From Caballeronia sordidicola (GTDB taxonomy: Bacteria; Pseudomonadota; Gammaproteobacteria; Burkholderiales; Burkholderiaceae), in the NCBI RefSeq assembly GCF_002220365.1, contig NZ_MTHB01000191.1, positions 95,822 through 159,821 on the forward strand: a DNA stretch of 64,000 nucleotides. Reading direction: 5' to 3'. Positions 44,802 through 53,700 of this stretch are shown one piece after another (the first letter of the stretch is position 1; the number at the start of each line of letters is the position of its first letter). Made by a program: the position numbers and the translations under genes. The notes under the pieces are model-generated. The model was not told where the DNA came from. It saw nothing but the letters and a program-made list of their open reading frames with translations, and searched no databases.

Positions 44802-44978
44802 AGCAACAACGACAAGAGGAGAATGGCACGTGGCGGCAAAGCCAGCCACCTACCGTTAAGACAGACACGGACTGCTGGGGCAAAGTTTCAACTATTTTTC
44901 GTATTCGCCTTTTTCTCGCGAAACGAACTGAATCTTTGACCTCACAACCGCGTCATTCCCCCTGGTCAATCAAACGTC

Positions 44979-45635
44979 TTACTGAACCTGACCCGGCTGC
45001 GCGGTCGCGCGCAGGTAGATTTCCACGCGGCGATTCTGCGCACGGCCCGCTTCAGTGCTGTTGTCAGCAATAGGCTGGGTCTGGCCCATGCCTTGTGCCG
45101 ACAGACGCTGACTTGCTACGCCGTGGCCAGCCAGATACGAAGCCACGCTTTGTGCGCGATTTTGCGACAGCGTCTGGTTGTAAGCCGGCTGGCCGGTGCT
45201 GTCCGTATGTCCAATCACTTGCGCGATCAACTCAGGATGCTGCGTGAGCGTTTGCGTGACCTGGTCGAGCACCGGTGCGAAACCAGGCTTGATAGCGTAG
45301 CTGTTGGTATCGAACGAAATTGCGTTCGGAATATTGACCTTCAGCGATCCGTCCGGCTGTTCCGTCACCTGCGTGCCCGTGCCCTTCGTTGCGCCGGTCA
45401 GCTTGCCCTTGATGGCCTGCCAGTTGTAGCCGGTGATGCCGCCCGCCGCCGCGCCTACGCCCGCGCCAATGGCCGCACCCTTGCCACCGCCGAAGATTGC
45501 GCCAAGCGCCGCGCCCGACGCCGCGCCAATGCCCGTGCCGACGGCGGCGTTATTGCCTTGCTGGGTTGCGCAGCCGGCGACAAGCGCGCCCGCGACGGCG
45601 ATTACGGTCAAGCGGGTCATCATTTTCGAGTTCAT
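44979..45635 (-). CDS. OmpA-family peptidoglycan-associated lipoprotein
   Basis: A 218-residue outer-membrane lipoprotein. A signal peptide ends in the lipobox VAGC at about residues 19-22. A glycine-zipper segment (GTGIGAASGAALGAIFGGGK, then GAAIGAGVGAAAGGITG) follows at residues 33-68, and an OmpA C-terminal domain spans about residues 100-215. The peptidoglycan-binding motifs VIGHTDSTG and NRRVEIYL are present. It anchors the outer membrane to the cell wall. The glycine zipper may insert in the membrane. Lgt, encoded in this window, would process it. Confidence 0.92.
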   Translation of the reverse strand: MNSKMMTRLTVIAVAGALVAGCATQQGNNAAVGTGIGAASGAALGAIFGGGKGAAIGAGVGAAAGGITGYNWQAIKGKLTGATKGTGTQVTEQPDGSLKVNIPNAISFDTNSYAIKPGFAPVLDQVTQTLTQHPELIAQVIGHTDSTGQPAYNQTLSQNRAQSVASYLAGHGVASQRLSAQGMGQTQPIADNSTEAGRAQNRRVEIYLRATAQPGQVQ

Positions 45636-45907
45636 TTGTTCATTCTCCAGAATACCAATTCAGACAAAGCCGGCACTGACAACCGGAAAGGACTCCCGTA
45701 GGGTCTTCCGGCGCGTCGTAGCGGCTGCCACTACAATACGGCCAAGGATTCAAGCGATTATAACGATGCGTCCCCGAATCATGGCAGCGTCGGATAGTGC
45801 ATCGCACAGTGCTGCGACGCAACGTAATGCAACAATTCCTTTCAATTTCATACTTTGCGTGCGGAACATTCGATCCGCTAGAGCAAAAAGCGTTCCCTGG
45901 AGTTTCG

Positions 45908-46996
45908 ATGAGTCTTGATCGCGCCCAGATCGATACCGCGCTCAGCGGTTTGATCGATCCGAATACCAGCCGCACTTTCGCGGACACGAAAAGCATCCGC
46001 AGCGTGGCCGTGGATGGGGCAAACGTCAGCGTGAACATCGTGCTGGGTTATCCGGCGAAAAGCCAGTTCGACACCCTCCGCGCGCTCGTGGCGAACGCCG
46101 TCGCCAGCGTGCCGGGCGTGGCCGGCGTACAGGTCACTGTGACCTCGCAGGTGGTCGCGCACGCGGTCCAGCGCGGCGTAAAGCTGCTGCCGAACGTGAA
46201 GAACATCATTGCGGTTGCGTCAGGCAAGGGCGGGGTCGGCAAGAGCACGACCGCCGTGAACCTGGCGCTTGCGCTGGCCGCCGAAGGCGCGTCGGTCGGC
46301 ATGCTGGACGCGGATATCTACGGCCCGTCGCTGCCCATGATGCTTGGCATCACCGGCCGGCCGGAATCGCCCGACAACACGTCGATGAACCCCATGATCG
46401 GCCACGGCATCCAGGCCAACTCGATCGGGTTCCTGATCGAACAGGACAACCCCATGGTTTGGCGTGGCCCGATGGTGACGTCCGCGCTCGAACAATTGCT
46501 GCGCCAGACCAATTGGAAGGACCTCGATTACCTGGTCGTCGACATGCCGCCCGGCACCGGCGACATCCAGCTTACGCTCTCGCAGAAAGTGCCTGTCACG
46601 GGCGCGGTGATCGTCACCACGCCGCAGGACATCGCGTTGCTGGATGCCAAGAAGGGCCTGAAGATGTTCGAGAAAGTGGGCATCCCGATCCTCGGCATCG
46701 TGGAGAACATGAGCACGCATATCTGCTCGAATTGCGGCCACGAAGAACATATTTTCGGGGCGGGCGGGGGCGAGCGGATGTCGAAGGAATACGGCGTACC
46801 GGTGCTCGGTCACTTACCGCTCGATATCGCGATCCGCGAGAAAACCGATGCGGGCCAGCCGACGGTGATCTCGGAACCGGACAGCAAGATTGCCGAGGCT
46901 TACCGGTCGATCGCGCGCAAGGTGGCCATTTCGATTGCTGAACGCCAGCGCGACATGACGTCGATGTTCCCCAGCATCGTAGTGCAAAACACTTAG
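45908..46996 (+). CDS. mrp: Iron-sulfur cluster carrier protein Mrp/ApbC
   Basis: A 362-residue P-loop ATPase that carries and transfers Fe-S clusters. An N-terminal MIP18-like domain (about residues 1-90) precedes the deviant Walker A SGKGGVGKSTT near residues 105-115. DADIYGPSLPMMLGI and VDMPPGTGDIQLTL follow. The bridging-cluster cysteines are CSNCGH. The frame is open upstream, but ATG at 45908 gives the standard start. The metG/mrp/dcd neighbourhood is typical of Burkholderiaceae. It could help mature the many Fe-S enzymes encoded here (CysI, CysH, IlvD). Confidence 0.92.
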   Translation: MSLDRAQIDTALSGLIDPNTSRTFADTKSIRSVAVDGANVSVNIVLGYPAKSQFDTLRALVANAVASVPGVAGVQVTVTSQVVAHAVQRGVKLLPNVKNIIAVASGKGGVGKSTTAVNLALALAAEGASVGMLDADIYGPSLPMMLGITGRPESPDNTSMNPMIGHGIQANSIGFLIEQDNPMVWRGPMVTSALEQLLRQTNWKDLDYLVVDMPPGTGDIQLTLSQKVPVTGAVIVTTPQDIALLDAKKGLKMFEKVGIPILGIVENMSTHICSNCGHEEHIFGAGGGERMSKEYGVPVLGHLPLDIAIREKTDAGQPTVISEPDSKIAEAYRSIARKVAISIAERQRDMTSMFPSIVVQNT

Positions 46997-47107
46997 AGAG
47001 CGGCGGGGCACGGGCGATTTTAGCTGCGCGTGTCGCGGTATCATGTCGCCTTGATTGGCGCGGCCAGGCGAACACACGGGGTGGTCGCGGGTCGCCATGA
47101 GGATCGC

Positions 47108-47704
47108 ATGAAACAAAGATTCGACGGGCCTGAATCGCGCAGGCTGCCTGCCGCGAGACACCCGGTCCCGGGCCTGATACTGAGTTTGAGCGCGGCTGCA
47201 AGCACGACTGTCACCGTGTTGGCCAGTGTCATGCTGCTCGGCGGCTGCGGCCTTCTGTTCCAGAACCACGAAAAACGTGCCGACGCCACGTTGCAGCCCA
47301 CCGGCGGCAATACGGTGACCGGCACGGTCACGTTCATCGAACGCGCAGACGGCGTCCAGGTGTCTTACAACCTGTCGGGCATGCCGCCCAACAGCGAGCA
47401 CGCGCTGCAGATCCATGAACGCGGCGACTGCATCATCCCGGCGTCGTCCGACGTCGGCCCCATATTCGCGCCCGCGTCCGAGCGCAGCGACTCCGGTTCC
47501 AAGGTGGAAGGCGACCTGGCCAGCATTCGCGCCGACGCGAACGGCACGGCGACGGGTTTCATTGTCGCGCCGGACGTGTCGCTCGACGGCGTGCGTTCGG
47601 TGTTGTCGCGGGCCATCGTGCTTCATCGCGACGCCGCCGACAGCTACGCCATCGTGCCGCACGGCGCGGGTCCCGCTCTCGCGTGCGGTGTGATCCGGCA
47701 GTGA
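47108..47704 (+). CDS. SodC-like lipoprotein lacking several metal ligands
   Basis: A 198-residue exported lipoprotein with lipobox LLGGC near residue 48 and a Cu,Zn superoxide-dismutase-like domain. The fold is recognisable from GTVTFIERADGVQVSYNLSG, the disulfide-type DC and LACGVI ends, and VLH near the C-terminus. However, residues that bind metal in SodC are replaced: HVH reads QIH, GGHLDP reads GPIFAP, and the zinc histidine before GDL is absent (KVEGDL). Three of the expected histidines are therefore missing. It probably lacks normal dismutase activity. It starts at the ATG at 47108; the copper-site loss suggests a structural or binding role. Confidence 0.78.
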   Translation: MKQRFDGPESRRLPAARHPVPGLILSLSAAASTTVTVLASVMLLGGCGLLFQNHEKRADATLQPTGGNTVTGTVTFIERADGVQVSYNLSGMPPNSEHALQIHERGDCIIPASSDVGPIFAPASERSDSGSKVEGDLASIRADANGTATGFIVAPDVSLDGVRSVLSRAIVLHRDAADSYAIVPHGAGPALACGVIRQ

Positions 47705-47763
47705 TCTTTCAATGAAATCAGGCTGTTGGGGCGCGCGACCCGGCCGGTTGGCATAGCCGCCTC

Positions 47764-47787
47764 GTGCAGCCGGCCGTGCAGCCGGCG
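47764..47787. repeat. 12-bp tandem duplication upstream of dcd
   Basis: Adjacent copies GTGCAGCCGGCC and GTGCAGCCGGCG in the gap between the SodC-like gene and dcd. Confidence 0.75.
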
Positions 47788-47926
47788 CATCAAGTAAAAT
47801 ACCCGCTTCTCGTCCGGTCTGGCTGGCTTCGGCGTGCTTCTGCATTCATCCCGAGTCTCCGGCCACGCCCTGTTTCAAGCCCGGCGGCCCTCTCCAAGCC
47901 GCCTCTTTCGTTGGGTAGCGTTCCCT

Positions 47927-48496
47927 ATGAGCATCAAGTCCGACAAGTGGATCCGGCGCATGGCCGAAGCGCACAACATGATCGAGCCGTTCGTGCGCGA
48001 CCAGGTGCGAGTGTCTGAAGATGGCCGCAAGATCGTGAGCTATGGCACGTCCAGCTACGGTTATGACATCCGTGTGGCAGACGAATTCAAGATCTTCACC
48101 AACATCAATTCGACGATTGTCGACCCGAAGAATTTCGACGAGAAATCGTTCGTCGACTTCAAGGGCGACGTCTGCATCATCCCGCCGAACTCCTTCGCGC
48201 TTGCGCGCACGGTCGAATATTTCCGGATTCCGCGCTCGTGCCTGACGGTTTGTCTAGGCAAATCCACGTACGCGCGCTGCGGCATCATTGTGAACGTGAC
48301 GCCGTTCGAGCCCGAATGGGAAGGGTATGTGACGCTCGAATTCTCGAATACGACACCTTTGCCTGCCAAAATCTACGCGAACGAAGGCGTGGCGCAGGTT
48401 CTCTTCTTTGAGAGCGATGAGATCTGCGAGACCTCTTACGCTGATCGTGGGGGCAAGTATCAAGGGCAAATCGGCGTAACGCTGCCGAAAACCTGA
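47927..48496 (+). CDS. dcd: dCTP deaminase
   Basis: A 189-residue trimeric enzyme that makes dUTP from dCTP for thymidylate synthesis. MSIKSDKWIRRMAEAHNMIE is the standard start. Motifs SSYGYDIRVADEF, GKSTYARCGIIVNVTPFEPE with the catalytic glutamate, and GKYQGQIGVTLP at the end are intact. The frame is open upstream, but the ATG at 47927 is family-consistent. Confidence 0.95.
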   Translation: MSIKSDKWIRRMAEAHNMIEPFVRDQVRVSEDGRKIVSYGTSSYGYDIRVADEFKIFTNINSTIVDPKNFDEKSFVDFKGDVCIIPPNSFALARTVEYFRIPRSCLTVCLGKSTYARCGIIVNVTPFEPEWEGYVTLEFSNTTPLPAKIYANEGVAQVLFFESDEICETSYADRGGKYQGQIGVTLPKT

Positions 48497-48539
48497 CGTT
48501 TCTTGATTATTAGAAACGTCATTGCAACGCTTTTTGAAA

Positions 48540-48578
48540 GACCGCTGGAGTCGAGCACGCGCAACTCGGCCAGCGGTC
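48540..48578 (+). promoter_or_regulatory. Hairpin in the decarboxylase leader
   Basis: A 9-bp stem, GACCGCTGG with CCAGCGGTC, contains an inner CGAG/CTCG stem. It lies 43 bases past dcd and ends 23 bases before the decarboxylase ATG. There is no T-tract, so it is a weak terminator for dcd at best; it may instead be a leader structure affecting decarboxylase translation. Confidence 0.5.
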
Positions 48579-48600
48579 GTTCCATTTGGAGATTCACCGC

Positions 48601-50895
48601 ATGAAGTTCCGTTTTCCCGTCGTCATCATCGACGAAGATTTTCGCTCCGAGAACATTTCGGGTTCCGGCATCCGCGCGCTCGCCGAGGCGATCCAGGGTG
48701 AAGGCGTCGAGGTGCTCGGGCTGACGAGTTACGGCGATTTGACGTCGTTCGCGCAGCAATCGAGCCGCGCATCGTGTTTCATCCTGTCGATCGATGACGA
48801 CGAATTGCTGCCGTATGTGGATAACGTCGTGGTGGCCGAAGGCGATACGCCTGAGTTGGCCTCCGCGATCGTCGCGTTGCGCGCGTTCGTTCAGGCAGTG
48901 CGACGACGCAATGCGGATATCCCGATTTTTCTGTACGGCGAAACGCGCACGTCGCGGCACCTGCCCAACGACATCCTGCGCGAGCTGCACGGTTTCATTC
49001 ACATGTTCGAGGACACGCCGGAGTTCGTCGCGCGCCACATTATCCGCGAGGCGAAGGTCTACCTGGACGCGCTGGCGCCGCCGTTCTTCAAGGAACTCGT
49101 GCAATACGCGGAGGAGGGTTCGTACTCGTGGCATTGCCCGGGGCATTCGGGTGGCGTCGCGTTCCTCAAGAACCCGCTCGGGCAGATGTTCCACCAGTTC
49201 TTCGGCGAGAACATGTTGCGGGCGGACGTCTGCAATGCCGTCGATGAACTCGGCCAGTTGCTCGACCACACCGGGCCGATCGCGGCGTCCGAGCGTAATG
49301 CGGCGCGCATTTTCAGCGCGGACCATTTGTTCTTCGTGACCAACGGCACGTCGACGTCGAACAAGATCGTCTGGCACGCGACCGTTGCACCTGGCGATAT
49401 CGTCCTGGTCGACCGTAATTGCCACAAGTCGATCCTGCACGCGATCACGATGACCGGGTCCATTCCCGTGTTCCTGACGCCGACGCGCAATCATTTCGGC
49501 CTGATCGGACCCATTCCGCGCGACGAGTTCAAGCCGGAAAATATCCGCAGGAAGATTGAAGCAAATCCGTTTGCGCGTGAGGCGCTCGCTAAGAATCCCC
49601 ACGTGAAGCCGCGTATTCTGACGATCACGCAAAGCACGTATGACGGCATCATCTACAACGTCGAGATGATCAAGGACCTCCTTGGCGACATGCTCGACAC
49701 GCTTCACTTCGACGAAGCCTGGTTGCCGCACGCCGAGTTCCACGAGTTTTACCAGGACATGCATGCCATTGGCGCGGGCCGTCCGCGTACGGGCGCGCTG
49801 GTGTTCGCCACGCACTCCACGCACAAGCTGCTGGCGGGGATTTCGCAAGCATCGCAGATCGTGGTTCAGGACTCCGAGAACAGCACGTTCGACAAGCATC
49901 GCTTCAACGAGGCGTACCTGATGCATACGTCGACCAGCCCGCAATACGCAATCATCGCGTCCTGCGATGTGGCCGCGGCCATGATGGAGCCGCCGGGTGG
50001 CGCGGCGCTTGTGGAGGAGTCGATCGCGGAAGCGCTCGATTTCCGCCGCGCGATGCGCAAGGTCGATGACGAATACGGCGACGAATGGTTCTTCAAGGTG
50101 TGGGGACCGGAAGCGCTGGTCGACGAGGGTATTGGCGATCGTGAAGAATGGGTGTTGAAGCCGAACGATCGCTGGCATGGTTTCGGGCCGCTCGCCGAGG
50201 GCTTCAACATGCTCGATCCGATCAAGGCGACCATCATCACGCCCGGACTGAATGTGGACGGCGAGTTCGGCGAGAGCGGAATTCCGGCTGCTATCGTGAC
50301 GAAGTATCTGGCGGAGCACGGGATCATTGTGGAGAAGACCGGGCTGTATTCGTTCTTCATCATGTTCACCATCGGCATTACCAAAGGCCGCTGGAATTCG
50401 ATGGTCACCGAGTTGCAGCAGTTCAAGGACGACTACGATAACAACCAGCCTTTGTGGCGTGTGCTGCCTGATTTCATCGCCCAGCATCCGTCGTACGAGC
50501 GCATGGGATTACGGGATCTTTGCGCGCAGATTCATAGCGTTTACCGGGCCAACAATATCGCCCGGCTGACTACCGAGATGTATCTCTCCAGCATGGAACC
50601 GGCCATGAAGCCGTCCGAAGCGTATGCGAAGCTGGTGCACCGCGAGATCGATCGCGTGCCTATCGATGAACTCGAAGGGCGCGTGACCAGCATTCTGTTG
50701 ACGCCGTATCCGCCGGGTATTCCGTTGCTGATTCCGGGCGAGCGGTTCAACAAGACGATCGTCGATTATTTGCGTTTTGCACGTGAGTTCAACGAACGCT
50801 TCCCGGGTTTCCATACGGATATCCACGGGTTGGTCGGGGAGATGATCAATGGGCGTATCGAGTATTTCGTCGATTGCGTGCAGCTTGAGCGCTGA
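48601..50895 (+). CDS. Arginine/lysine/ornithine decarboxylase (PLP, fold III-type large)
   Basis: A 764-residue biodegradative-type decarboxylase. An N-terminal wing domain of about 130 residues (FPVVIIDEDFRSENISGSGI) precedes the PLP domain. K409 in ATHSTHKLL is the Schiff-base lysine, and HFDEAW and NGTSTSNKIV are further cofactor-site motifs. The C-terminal PYPPGIPLLIPGER is typical. It removes the carboxyl group from a basic amino acid, giving a polyamine or cadaverine. Substrate choice among arginine, lysine and ornithine is not readable by eye. GGAG precedes the ATG at 48601. Confidence 0.9.
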   Translation: MKFRFPVVIIDEDFRSENISGSGIRALAEAIQGEGVEVLGLTSYGDLTSFAQQSSRASCFILSIDDDELLPYVDNVVVAEGDTPELASAIVALRAFVQAVRRRNADIPIFLYGETRTSRHLPNDILRELHGFIHMFEDTPEFVARHIIREAKVYLDALAPPFFKELVQYAEEGSYSWHCPGHSGGVAFLKNPLGQMFHQFFGENMLRADVCNAVDELGQLLDHTGPIAASERNAARIFSADHLFFVTNGTSTSNKIVWHATVAPGDIVLVDRNCHKSILHAITMTGSIPVFLTPTRNHFGLIGPIPRDEFKPENIRRKIEANPFAREALAKNPHVKPRILTITQSTYDGIIYNVEMIKDLLGDMLDTLHFDEAWLPHAEFHEFYQDMHAIGAGRPRTGALVFATHSTHKLLAGISQASQIVVQDSENSTFDKHRFNEAYLMHTSTSPQYAIIASCDVAAAMMEPPGGAALVEESIAEALDFRRAMRKVDDEYGDEWFFKVWGPEALVDEGIGDREEWVLKPNDRWHGFGPLAEGFNMLDPIKATIITPGLNVDGEFGESGIPAAIVTKYLAEHGIIVEKTGLYSFFIMFTIGITKGRWNSMVTELQQFKDDYDNNQPLWRVLPDFIAQHPSYERMGLRDLCAQIHSVYRANNIARLTTEMYLSSMEPAMKPSEAYAKLVHREIDRVPIDELEGRVTSILLTPYPPGIPLLIPGERFNKTIVDYLRFAREFNERFPGFHTDIHGLVGEMINGRIEYFVDCVQLER

Positions 50896-50920
50896 TGTGA
50901 CAGTGTGAGAATGGTGGAAT

Positions 50921-50950
50921 CACAAAGGCCCGCGAATGCGGGCCTTTGTG
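50921..50950. terminator. Terminator between the decarboxylase and bestrophin genes
   Basis: A perfect 13-bp stem (CACAAAGGCCCGC with GCGGGCCTTTGTG) and a GAAT loop. The T runs are short (TTT), but the position between convergent genes supports bidirectional termination. Confidence 0.8.
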
Positions 50951-51006
50951 GTTGATTGGTGCCCGGTTTGCGCTGGCTCTTAGCCTCTTAGCCTCCTCTT
51001 AGCCCC

Positions 51007-51948
51007 TTAGGCAACGATAAACCGGCGCTCTGTCACGCCCGGTTCCGGCAATGCCTTGGGTGGTCGCGTGAAGGCCGGGTCGGCGGCCATATCGTGGAGT
51101 GCGTTTTCCAGCGACTCGCATAGTGCCGTCAACGCCAGGTCGTTTTCTTCCAGGCCGAACGGATCTTCGATCTGCGCCGCGATCGCTTCCAGCGACATGA
51201 AGGCGTACGCAACCAGCAGCGCAAACAAAGGTGTGAGCAGACCCGCTCCGTCGACAAGACCGAACGGCAGCATCACGCAGAACAGATAGATGGTCCGGTG
51301 GATCATCACCGAATACGAGAACGGCAGTGGCGTCGATGCCAGCCGTTCACATCCACCGATCACCCCTGACAACTCGTTCAGATTTTGCTCGAATGCGAGC
51401 ACGCCGTAACCATCGATTGCGCCGTCGCGAGCGCGCGTGCCCACCCATTCGCCGAGCCATCGCAGGATCAGGGACGAACGATATTGCGCTTGAACGACGC
51501 GCTGATAAAGCGTGGACGGAAGGCGCGTGGCGAGATCGGGAAGGGGATCGGTGCGGCGCATTTCGTGGCGCAGCGCGTGACCCAGTGCGCCGATTCCCGC
51601 GATGAATTCACGCGTGTCTTCGATTTTTACGTCGTGCGGCAGTGTCAGCGCCTGCCGCACGATCGAGCGGCCGTGGATCAACAACGAGCCCCACAGCTTC
51701 CGGCCTTCCCACCAGCGCTCATAACTCGCGCTATTGCGAAAGCCGAGGAACACGGCGAGCGCGATGCCGACCAGTGCGAACGGAGGCGTGCCAAGGCCAA
51801 CCGGGTAATTTCGCACGTGGTCGTGCATCACGATCGCCGCGACTGACAGCACGAAGATCAGTGTGAGGCGCGGCAACAGCTGCGGCAGTACGGACCCGCG
51901 CCAGACGAACAGCATGCGGAACCAGTTGAGTTTGGGACGGATGATCAT
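51007..51948 (-). CDS. Bestrophin-family ion channel (UPF0187)
   Basis: A 313-residue membrane protein. MIIRPKLNWFRMLFVWRGSV begins the family, FLGFRNSASYERWWEGRKLW is the bestrophin signature, and IEDPFGLEENDLAL near the C-terminus is the conserved acidic segment. Four membrane segments are evident. Bacterial bestrophins are pentameric channels; some conduct cations rather than anions, so selectivity is open. No partner gene is adjacent. Confidence 0.9.
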   Translation of the reverse strand: MIIRPKLNWFRMLFVWRGSVLPQLLPRLTLIFVLSVAAIVMHDHVRNYPVGLGTPPFALVGIALAVFLGFRNSASYERWWEGRKLWGSLLIHGRSIVRQALTLPHDVKIEDTREFIAGIGALGHALRHEMRRTDPLPDLATRLPSTLYQRVVQAQYRSSLILRWLGEWVGTRARDGAIDGYGVLAFEQNLNELSGVIGGCERLASTPLPFSYSVMIHRTIYLFCVMLPFGLVDGAGLLTPLFALLVAYAFMSLEAIAAQIEDPFGLEENDLALTALCESLENALHDMAADPAFTRPPKALPEPGVTERRFIVA

Positions 51949-52059
51949 GGGCGTACCGGAAACAACGGAGTTAAATGCATGCCTCTGTGCAACTGCCGCA
52001 CGAGACCGTAGCCAGATCGGCTACGATCGGTCTCGCGTGTGGCTTAGCCGGCCGCCTAT

Positions 52060-53466
52060 TTACCCCAACGCTGCCCGAGCGGCCTTCGCCGCTGCCCGAA
52101 CCTGCTCCGGTGCGGTTCCACCTGCGTGATTCCGGCTGGCAACCGAGCCTTCCAGCGTGAGATATTCGAACACATCCTCGCCGATCAAACGCGCCACGTT
52201 CGGCAATTCCGCGCGCATTTCATCAAGTGTCAGATCGGCCAGATCGCAGCCACGGTCCACGCAGATCCGCACGGCCAGCGCCACCGCTTCGTGTGCATCT
52301 CGGAACGGCAGGCCACGTTTCACCAGATAGTCGGCGAGATCGGTTGCAGTCGAGAAACCCTGCAGCGCGGCGGCGCGCATAGCTTCCGGCTTGACCGTGA
52401 TGCCCGCTGCCATTTCGGCGAAGATACGCAAGGTATCGGAGACGGTATCGACCGTATCGAACAGCGGCTCCTTGTCTTCCTGATTGTCCTTGTTGTATGC
52501 GAGCGGCTGGCCCTTCATCAGCGTCAGCAAAGCAATCAGATGCCCGTTCACGCGCCCTGTCTTGCCACGCGCCAGCTCGGGCACGTCCGGGTTTTTCTTC
52601 TGCGGCATGATCGACGAGCCAGTGCAGAAACGGTCAGCCAGGTCGATAAACCCAACGCGCGGACTCATCCACAGCACGAGTTCTTCAGAGAAGCGCGACA
52701 CGTGCGTCATGATCAGCGCAGCGGCCGCCGTGAATTCGATGGCGAAATCGCGATCCGACACAGCGTCGAGCGAGTTCGCGCAGATGTCGTCGAAGCCGAG
52801 CGTCTTCGCAACAGCGTGACGATCGATCGGATAACTCGTGCCGGCGAGCGCGGCAGCGCCGAGCGGCAGGCGGTTCACGCGCTTGCGGCAATCGAGCAAA
52901 CGCTCGCTGTCGCGGCTGAACATTTCGACGTAAGCCAGCAAGTGATGGCCGAACGTCACCGGTTGCGCGACTTGCAGATGCGTGAAGCCGGGCATGATCG
53001 TTTCGGCGTTTTGCTCGGCAATATCAATCAAAGCACGGCGCAGCTCGACCAGCAATTCACCAATCCGGTCGATTTCGCCACGCAGCCACAAGCGGATGTC
53101 GGTGGCGACCTGGTCGTTGCGCGAGCGGCCGGTGTGCAGGCGTTTGCCGGCATCGCCGATAAGCGCCGTCAGACGCGCTTCAATATTCAGGTGGACGTCT
53201 TCCAGATCGAGTTTCCACTCGAACTCACCGCGTTCGATTTCGCCGCGGATCTGCGTCATGCCTTGCTGGATGGCCTGGAAATCCGCATCGGCGATGATCT
53301 TCTGCGCGGCCAGCATGGCGGCGTGCGCCAGCGATCCCTCAATATCGACGAACGCGAGGCGCTTGTCGAAGAACACCGATGACGTGTAGCGCTTGACCAG
53401 ATCGGACATTGGTTCGTTGAAGCGAGCCGACCAGGCTTCGCCTTTTTTGTGCAGTTGGGACGTCAT
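52060..53466 (-). CDS. argH: Argininosuccinate lyase
   Basis: A 468-residue fumarase-superfamily lyase that makes arginine and fumarate in the last step of arginine synthesis. GSSIMPQKKNPDVPELARGK is the signature with the mobile catalytic loop. HTGRSRNDQVATDIRLWLR and MPGFTHLQVAQPVTFGHHLL are further conserved blocks. ATG at 53466 (MTSQLHKKGEAWSARFNEPM) is the standard start. It is the only argB-argJ type gene in the window. Confidence 0.96.
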   Translation of the reverse strand: MTSQLHKKGEAWSARFNEPMSDLVKRYTSSVFFDKRLAFVDIEGSLAHAAMLAAQKIIADADFQAIQQGMTQIRGEIERGEFEWKLDLEDVHLNIEARLTALIGDAGKRLHTGRSRNDQVATDIRLWLRGEIDRIGELLVELRRALIDIAEQNAETIMPGFTHLQVAQPVTFGHHLLAYVEMFSRDSERLLDCRKRVNRLPLGAAALAGTSYPIDRHAVAKTLGFDDICANSLDAVSDRDFAIEFTAAAALIMTHVSRFSEELVLWMSPRVGFIDLADRFCTGSSIMPQKKNPDVPELARGKTGRVNGHLIALLTLMKGQPLAYNKDNQEDKEPLFDTVDTVSDTLRIFAEMAAGITVKPEAMRAAALQGFSTATDLADYLVKRGLPFRDAHEAVALAVRICVDRGCDLADLTLDEMRAELPNVARLIGEDVFEYLTLEGSVASRNHAGGTAPEQVRAAAKAARAALG

Positions 53467-53646
53467 AGTGATGTTCGTAAGAGGGCGGAAAGTCGATGGC
53501 AGGCGGCCGGGCGTAGCGCGATCCGGATAGAAACCCGCGGAACTGGCGATTTTACAGGCAATGAGAACGAGCAACCATCGAACGAGGGAAGCGGGCGTTC
53601 TCCGGCACAATCCTGCCGACCGGCGTCACACGCAATGGCAAGGCAC

Positions 53647-53676
53647 AAAAGAAAAGGGCGCCTCGCGACGCCCTTT
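53647..53676 (-). terminator. Intrinsic terminator of the sigma/anti-sigma operon
   Basis: On the minus strand, AAAGGGCG pairs with CGCCCTTT around an 8-base loop and is followed by TTTTCTTTT. It lies 25 bases past the anti-sigma stop. Confidence 0.85.
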
Positions 53677-53700
53677 CTACCCGGGACCAAACTGCGGTCG

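Noticed and set aside
47764..47787. Possible intrinsic terminator before dcd from the GCCGGC repeats
   Set aside because: The GC-rich units are direct repeats with short internal palindromes and no T-tract.
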